Assembly (NCBI RefSeq): GCF_003865365.1
Contig: NZ_RQVR01000005.1
Coordinates: forward strand, 1-64,000
DNA: 64,000 nt
From: Flavobacterium macacae
GTDB taxonomy: Bacteria > Bacteroidota > Bacteroidia > Flavobacteriales > Flavobacteriaceae
Reading direction: 5' to 3'
A model generated the notes under the pieces. The model made no database searches. It saw only the letters and a program-made list of their open reading frames with translations, and had not been told where the DNA came from. A program made the position numbers and the translations under genes. Of the stretch, positions 59,235 through 64,000 are shown piece after piece (position 1 is the first letter of the stretch; every line of letters begins with the position of its first letter).

Positions 59235-59957
59235 ATGCAAACGCGACTGTTTCCAAAAAGCGCACGAGGAAAAGCAGATTTCGGTTGGCTTCAGGCCAAT
59301 TTTTCATTTTCTTTTGGCAATTATCAAAATCCAGAAATGATGCAATTCGGAATGCTTCGTGTATTAAACGATGACACCATTGCAGCTGGAATGGGTTTTG
59401 GAACGCATCCGCACGAAAATATGGAAATCATCACGATTCCTCTCGAAGGTGGCTTGACGCACCGCGACAGCATGGGAAACCAAGCCACGGTCTCTTTTGG
59501 CGAGGTGCAAGTGATGAGCGCCGGAACCGGTGTGCAACATTCAGAAATGAACGCGAGCCAAAGTGAAAATGCAAAAACCCTGCAACTTTGGATTTTCCCT
59601 GAAAAAGAAGATGCTACGCCACGATACGACCAAAAATCTTTTGACCTGAAAAACAACCTAAACTCCTTTGTGAACATTGTTTCTCCCGAAGATAAAAATG
59701 ACGGAAACGCACTTTGGATCCACCAACAGGCGTTTTTGCATCTGGGCATTTTTGAAGAAAATCAAACTATTACTTACGATATAAAAATACCTTCAAACGG
59801 AATTTACATTTTTTTAATTGAAGGCGAAATCGAAATTGAAAATCAGACGGTAAATGAAAGAGACGCTTTTGGAATCATTGAATTTGATTCCTTCGAAATC
59901 AAAACAAAAGCCAAATCTAAAATTTTGATGATTGAAGTTCCGATGCGATATAACTAG
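59235..59957 (+). CDS. Pirin-family protein
   Basis: This 240-residue bicupin has the metal site residues in GFGTHPHENMEIITIPLEGG and LTHRDSMGN, followed by EVQVMSAGTGVQHSEMNAS. Bacterial pirins of this type (YhhW-like) can have quercetinase activity. The C-terminal cupin is more diverged. It is 13 bases upstream of a small acetyltransferase gene and likely co-transcribed. Confidence 0.93.
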   Translation: MQTRLFPKSARGKADFGWLQANFSFSFGNYQNPEMMQFGMLRVLNDDTIAAGMGFGTHPHENMEIITIPLEGGLTHRDSMGNQATVSFGEVQVMSAGTGVQHSEMNASQSENAKTLQLWIFPEKEDATPRYDQKSFDLKNNLNSFVNIVSPEDKNDGNALWIHQQAFLHLGIFEENQTITYDIKIPSNGIYIFLIEGEIEIENQTVNERDAFGIIEFDSFEIKTKAKSKILMIEVPMRYN

Positions 59958-59970
59958 AAAAAAAAATATT

Positions 59971-60258
59971 ATGGAAATCAAAGACAATACTTTTTCAAGA
60001 CAATTTGAGGCTCACAGCGAAGACGGAAAATTAGTTTCTGTGGAATATTCTTTTCAAGAACGCAAAATATTTTTGACTAAGGTAAATCTGCCAGAATCTT
60101 TTGAGGACGAAACCTTTGTTTCTGATGTATTAAAAGAAATTATGGCAATAGCAGAAGAGCGAAAATTAAAAGTTGTTCCGACACATCCAAAAATCGCTTC
60201 TTTTTTTAGAAAAAATCCGGTTTATAAAGAATTGCTTCCTCCGGGAATTAGAATCTAA
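59971..60258 (+). CDS. Small GNAT-like N-acetyltransferase (YjdJ type)
   Basis: This 95-residue protein is a minimal acetyltransferase fold of the Gcn5-related YjdJ/GTLF3B-like group: GKLVSVEYSFQERKIFLTKV, then a helix VLKEIMAIAEERKLKVVPTH and HPKIASFFRKNPVYKELLPP. The HP-I--F--K-P-Y pattern at the end is characteristic. ATG at 59971 is used; an upstream in-frame start overlaps the pirin gene. The substrate is unknown. Confidence 0.85.
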   Translation: MEIKDNTFSRQFEAHSEDGKLVSVEYSFQERKIFLTKVNLPESFEDETFVSDVLKEIMAIAEERKLKVVPTHPKIASFFRKNPVYKELLPPGIRI

Positions 60259-60328
60259 TAGCGTCTCAAACTGTTTGCTGGATTTAAAATCTGTGTGTTT
60301 GAAAAGAAAATTTTATTATTTTTATCAA

Positions 60329-60667
60329 ATGACAGAAGAAATAAATACCCAAATCCTCGACTTCTTCGAAAACATCGAAAAATATTACGGAAGCAAAACC
60401 GAAATCACCGAAGGTTTGTACAGCCTTACAGAAAGTTTTGACAGCCATTCTACCACTTGGAATTTATCTGAATTTGATTTGGTTCGCTCTGGATATCGAA
60501 AAGCCGGAGAACGGCTGATGATGGAAGGCGAAAAAATGTATTATGAGATCTCAGCCGCGCTACTGGTCAGCTTTGAGCAAAAAGGAAGAAACTCGTATGA
60601 ATTTGTAGAAAAATATGGAGATTCGGTTTTTAGAGTAACCAAGATTAAGTTTCATTATAAATATTAG
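60329..60667 (+). CDS. Hypothetical protein
   Basis: This 112-residue acidic protein starts MTEEINTQILDFFENIEKYY and has no membrane segment, signal peptide or motif I recognise. The frame is open upstream to 60173 in overlap with the previous gene; ATG at 60329 is preferred because coding character begins there. It ends at a long inverted repeat. Confidence 0.65.
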   Translation: MTEEINTQILDFFENIEKYYGSKTEITEGLYSLTESFDSHSTTWNLSEFDLVRSGYRKAGERLMMEGEKMYYEISAALLVSFEQKGRNSYEFVEKYGDSVFRVTKIKFHYKY

Positions 60668-60680
60668 ACGTTCGATTTTT

Positions 60681-60730
60681 AGATAGTTCGATTTTTCGAA
60701 ATACCCAACAATCTAAAAATCGAACTATCT
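60681..60730. terminator. Inverted repeat, possible bidirectional terminator
   Basis: AGATAGTTCGATTTTT at 60681-60696 and its exact reverse complement at 60715-60730 form a 16-base stem between convergent genes. TTCGATTTTTAGAT just upstream repeats part of the arm. The stem is AT-rich, so termination strength is uncertain. Confidence 0.6.
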
Positions 60731-60732
60731 AT

Positions 60733-62064
60733 CTAAACTTCTACATTCAAAAACTCTAATCGCACCGAACCGTCATCGTCAATTTTTGTCAGATTGATTT
60801 CGTGCAAAGTATTCACCAATTCTGGATTCCACGGCGTTTTTACTTTTACGTAATTTTCTGTAAAACCGTGAATATAGCCTTCTTTATTTTCGCTTTCGAA
60901 TAAAACCGTTCTGTTTGAACCGATTTGGCTTTCATAAAAAGCGCGTCTCTTTTTCACAGAAAGTCCTCGCAACATCTTGCTCCTTTTAGCACGAACATTT
61001 GCAGGAACTGGATTTGGCATATTTGCCGCTTCGGTGTTATCTCTTTCAGAATACGTAAAAACGTGCAGGTAAGAAATATCCATTTCGTTTAAGAAATTGT
61101 ACGTTTCCAAGAAATGTTCGTCGGTTTCACCAGGAAATCCAACGATCACGTCCACACCAATACAGGCGTGAGGCATTACTTCCTTTATTTTATTGACTCT
61201 TTCGGTATATACTTCGCGCAAATAACGGCGCTTCATTTTCTTTAAAACATCATTGCTTCCTGATTGCAACGGAATATGGAAATGCGGTACAAAAGTTCTT
61301 GATTTTGATACAAATTCAATTGTTTCATTACGAAGTAAATTGGGCTCAATGGAGGAAATTCGCAAACGCTCGATTCCTTCTACTTCATCCAATTTTTGAA
61401 CTAATTCATAAAAAGTATGTTCGTGCTTTTTATTTCCGAATTCGCCTTTTCCATAATCGCCAATATTGACGCCGGTCAAGACAATTTCTTTGATATTTTG
61501 CTGTGAAATCTCTTTGGCATTTTGCAGTACATTTTCCAATGTATCGCTTCGAGAAATTCCTCTTGCCAACGGAATTGTGCAATACGTACATTTATAATCA
61601 CAGCCATCCTGAACTTTTAAAAATGCTCTGGTTCGGTCTCCAATGGAATAGCTTCCTACATAAAAATCAGCTTCAGAAATCTCGCAAGAATGCACTTCTC
61701 CAAAGTCATTTTTGGACAAATCGTTAATGTAATCGGTGATTTTGAATTTTTCTGTCGCGCCTAAAACCAAGTCAACGCCATCAACAGACGCCAATTCTTC
61801 GGGCTTCAACTGCGCATAACAACCCACTGCTGCAACAAAAGCCTTGTCGTTCAATTTCATTGCTTTTTTAACCACCTGCTTGAATTGCTTGTCGGCATTT
61901 TCAGTAACCGAACACGTATTGATTACATAAATATCAGCAATATCTTCAAATTCAACGCGGTCAAAACCTTCGTCTTGAAAATCACGAGCAATCGTAGATG
62001 TTTCTGAAAAATTCAGTTTGCATCCCAACGTATAAAAAGCGACTTTTTTTCTGTTCTCTGTCAT
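60733..62064 (-). CDS. mtaB: tRNA t6A37 methylthiotransferase
   Basis: This radical SAM enzyme converts t6A to ms2t6A at position 37 of tRNAs. The 443-residue protein has the auxiliary cluster cysteines Cys15, Cys51 and Cys82 (YTLGCKLN, INTCSVTENAD, VGCYAQL). The radical SAM CxxxCxxC is at 155-162 (CDYKCTYC), with TGVNIGDYGKG and a C-terminal TRAM-like part (NRTVLFESENKEGYIHGFTE). The NxxE/S patterns fit MtaB rather than MiaB or RimO. Confidence 0.94.
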   Translation of the reverse strand: MTENRKKVAFYTLGCKLNFSETSTIARDFQDEGFDRVEFEDIADIYVINTCSVTENADKQFKQVVKKAMKLNDKAFVAAVGCYAQLKPEELASVDGVDLVLGATEKFKITDYINDLSKNDFGEVHSCEISEADFYVGSYSIGDRTRAFLKVQDGCDYKCTYCTIPLARGISRSDTLENVLQNAKEISQQNIKEIVLTGVNIGDYGKGEFGNKKHEHTFYELVQKLDEVEGIERLRISSIEPNLLRNETIEFVSKSRTFVPHFHIPLQSGSNDVLKKMKRRYLREVYTERVNKIKEVMPHACIGVDVIVGFPGETDEHFLETYNFLNEMDISYLHVFTYSERDNTEAANMPNPVPANVRAKRSKMLRGLSVKKRRAFYESQIGSNRTVLFESENKEGYIHGFTENYVKVKTPWNPELVNTLHEINLTKIDDDGSVRLEFLNVEV

Positions 62065-62156
62065 TATAAATCCTCCCGAAAATTGGGAAATTGGTATCTT
62101 TAGCTATATTTACATTTTGCAAATAGCCTGCAAATTTACATACAATATTTTTCAAA

Positions 62157-63767
62157 ATGAAATCAATAATTCACTACATATCAATATTTTGCATATCATT
62201 AACTTTATTTTCCTGCGGAAAAGAGGCAAAAGAAAACCGCGACAATCAAGTTTTTAGATTTAATCAAGATGCAAATGTGAGTTCATTGGATCCTGCTTTT
62301 GCAAAATCTCAAGACAATATCTGGATGTGCAATCAGCTTTTTAACGGCTTGGTGCAACTCGATGACAGCTTGAATATCAAACCTGATTTGGCTAAATCTT
62401 GGACGATTTCAGAAGATGGAAAAACATACACTTTTACGTTAAGAAATGATGTTCGCTTTCATAAAAATAACGTTTTTAAAGATTCCACACGTATTGTAAA
62501 CGCTGGTGACTTTGCATATAGTTTTAATCGCCTTTTGGATGAAAAAGTCGCTTCGCCAGGCGGATGGATTATGCAGAATGTAGAAAACTTCAGAGCTACA
62601 AACGATACCATTTTTGAGATAAATCTAAAAAAATCATTTCCTGCATTTTTGGGATTGCTTTCTATGAAATACGCGTCGGTTGTTCCAAAGGAAGCTTTTG
62701 AAACTGCAAATTATGATTTTAGAATCAACCCAATTGGAACGGGGCCTTTTCAATTTAAGCTTTGGGAAGAAAATGTAAAATTGGTCTTGAGAAAAAATCC
62801 GTTGTATTTTGAAAAGGACGAAAACGGAAAACAATTGCCTTATCTGGAAGCGGTTGCCGTGACTTTTTTACCAGACAAACAAAGTGGCTTTTTGCAATTT
62901 GCACAAGGAAAAATTGATTTTATTTCAGGCCTCCATCCTTCGTACAAAGATGAAATTTTGACGCAAAGCGGTCAATTGCAACAAAAATACAAAAACGATG
63001 TAAATATGATTACGGGTCCATATTTGAATACCGAATATTTGGGTTTCAGAATGGACGGAAGCAATAAAACGGTTTTAGACAAACGGATTCGCCAAGCCTT
63101 GAATTATGGTTTTGACCGACAAAAACTGGTGACGTATTTAAGAAACGGAATGGGAACTCCGGCAATTAACGGAATGATTCCGGCTGGTTTGCCGAGTTTT
63201 GACGAAACCAAGATTGGCTACAATTATGACATCCAAAAAGCACGAAGTTTAGTTGCCGAATATAAAAAAGCAACAGGCGATAAAAACCCGAAAGTGGCTC
63301 TGAGTACGAACGCTACCTATTTAGATATTTCTGAATATTTGCAACGCGAATGGAAGAAAATCGGGGTTGATGTTTCGATAGACGTGAATCCACCGGCGAC
63401 TTTGAGACAGGCGATTTCTACGGGAAAAGTTTCTTTTTTTAGGGCGAGCTGGATTGCCGATTATCCGGATGCGGAAAATTATCTTTCTTTGTTTTACAGC
63501 AAAAACTTTGCCCCGAATGGACCGAATTATACGCACTTTAAAAACACTGAATTTGACAAATTATATGAAGATGCTTTTCTAGAAACCGATGATGCCAAAC
63601 GCTTTGTTTTATATCAAAAAATGGATCACTTGGTGATGAAAGAAGCTCCGGTTGTTCCTTTATTTTATGATAAAGTGGCGCGATTTACTAGGAAAAATGT
63701 GGTGGGATTGGGGATAAATCCTTTGAATATGTTGGATTTAAGACGGGTTAGGAAATTAGATAAGTAA
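62157..63767 (+). CDS. ABC transporter peptide-binding lipoprotein (SBP family 5)
   Basis: This 536-residue lipoprotein has a lipobox (LTLFSC) after a short signal peptide. It has the family 5 solute-binding fold with VSSLDPAFAKSQDNIWMCNQ, LAKSWTISEDGKTYTFTLRN, NPIGTGPFQFKLWEENVKLV and RIRQALNYGFDRQKLVTYL. Family members bind oligopeptides or other small molecules. No permease or ATPase gene is adjacent in the window; the region downstream is a repeat. Confidence 0.93.
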   Translation: MKSIIHYISIFCISLTLFSCGKEAKENRDNQVFRFNQDANVSSLDPAFAKSQDNIWMCNQLFNGLVQLDDSLNIKPDLAKSWTISEDGKTYTFTLRNDVRFHKNNVFKDSTRIVNAGDFAYSFNRLLDEKVASPGGWIMQNVENFRATNDTIFEINLKKSFPAFLGLLSMKYASVVPKEAFETANYDFRINPIGTGPFQFKLWEENVKLVLRKNPLYFEKDENGKQLPYLEAVAVTFLPDKQSGFLQFAQGKIDFISGLHPSYKDEILTQSGQLQQKYKNDVNMITGPYLNTEYLGFRMDGSNKTVLDKRIRQALNYGFDRQKLVTYLRNGMGTPAINGMIPAGLPSFDETKIGYNYDIQKARSLVAEYKKATGDKNPKVALSTNATYLDISEYLQREWKKIGVDVSIDVNPPATLRQAISTGKVSFFRASWIADYPDAENYLSLFYSKNFAPNGPNYTHFKNTEFDKLYEDAFLETDDAKRFVLYQKMDHLVMKEAPVVPLFYDKVARFTRKNVVGLGINPLNMLDLRRVRKLDK

Positions 63768-63868
63768 CGAGCGTCGGAATTAGAATTGTCCTGAAGATGG
63801 GACGCGGATTTTCAAGATTCCTTGTGAAGCGGATTTTTTTGGTTGCGTTGATCGGCTACTATTGATCC

Positions 63869-63990
63869 AGAAGTTTGCAAAAAGACGGATACTTTCTCAA
63901 ATAGCCCTGATTGCAGGGAAAATCCTTTTCATTTTTTCTTTAAAAATGAAAAGATTGTACCGAAAAGCAGGTATTGCGATTCCTGAAAAC
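63869..63990 (+). repeat. Interspersed intergenic repeat, copy B
   Basis: It begins AGAAGTTTGCAAAAAGACGG, then AATAGCCCTGATTGCAGGGA with AAATCC, a hairpin (CTTTTCATTTTT / AAAAATGAAAAG), and AAAAGCAGGTATTGCGATTC with CTGAAAA. Flanks match copies A (102-230) and C (53164-53306). The hairpin differs in sequence between copies. The rest of 63768-64000 shows no gene. Confidence 0.7.
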
Positions 63991-64000
63991 ACCTCATGTT

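Overview
The window is chromosomal DNA of a member of the Flavobacteriaceae, most likely the genus Flavobacterium. The evidence is the low G+C content, promoters of the Bacteroidota type (TTG, about 20 bases, TAnnTTTG), lipoproteins with acidic residues just after the lipid-bearing cysteine, a type IX secretion sorting tail, DUF4252 and DUF4919 genes, and interspersed intergenic repeats of a style I associate with Flavobacterium.

Layout. 1-350 holds one copy of an interspersed repeat. 351-3641 is the translation operon thrS-infC-rpmI-rplT; infC appears to start with ATA. 3700-5180 has a Crp/Fnr gene remnant, an AraC-type HTH protein and an SDR oxidoreductase. 5197-9863 is a cyanophycin locus: isoaspartyl peptidase and cyanophycinase on one strand, cyanophycin synthetase on the other. 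9905-11167 is a secreted protein of uncertain function. 11346-13830 is an arsenic operon (ArsR, DUF6428 protein, low-molecular-weight phosphatase/arsenate reductase, ACR3) with two matching palindromes that look like ArsR operators. 13904-19968 carries dnaB, accA, a DMT transporter, lptG and tgt on the minus strand; this Tgt lacks the three usual zinc-binding cysteines.

20994-23376 is a decayed accessory stretch. It holds a frameshifted, truncated Cas1 fragment followed closely by one 36-base CRISPR-repeat-like sequence, small orphan genes, and an overlap that looks like a recombination joint. 23583-28031 returns to core genes (split transketolase, FKBP lipoprotein, S4 protein, phosphoribosyltransferase, aroK). 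28159-28775 has two identical tRNA-Lys genes and a tRNA-Leu whose 3' end plus terminator is repeated three times with a 116-base period.

28846-32642 is a carotenoid operon (crtI, crtB, crtZ) headed by a MerR regulator with the W-x9-EH motif of the B12-dependent photoreceptor CarH. 32719-35233 is an ECF sigma factor, a probable anti-sigma factor and three DUF4252 proteins. 36889-43259 is a cobalamin uptake island: a BtuG-like surface beta-propeller lipoprotein and BtuB behind a cobalamin riboswitch, and divergently a binding protein, permease and ATPase. The regulator and the uptake island both depend on B12, so they may be linked physiologically.

43307-63767 is mostly housekeeping and envelope genes: trmL, a pseudouridine synthase, a YceI protein, rmuC, a thioesterase, a diheme cytochrome lipoprotein next to a T9SS-exported FG-GAP/ASPIC protein, carB without its allosteric domain, rpmH, a lytic transglycosylase, pirin, mtaB and a peptide-binding lipoprotein. 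The window ends in another copy of the interspersed repeat that begins it; a third copy lies at 53164-53306. All functional calls come from reading the translated sequence. No database search was run.
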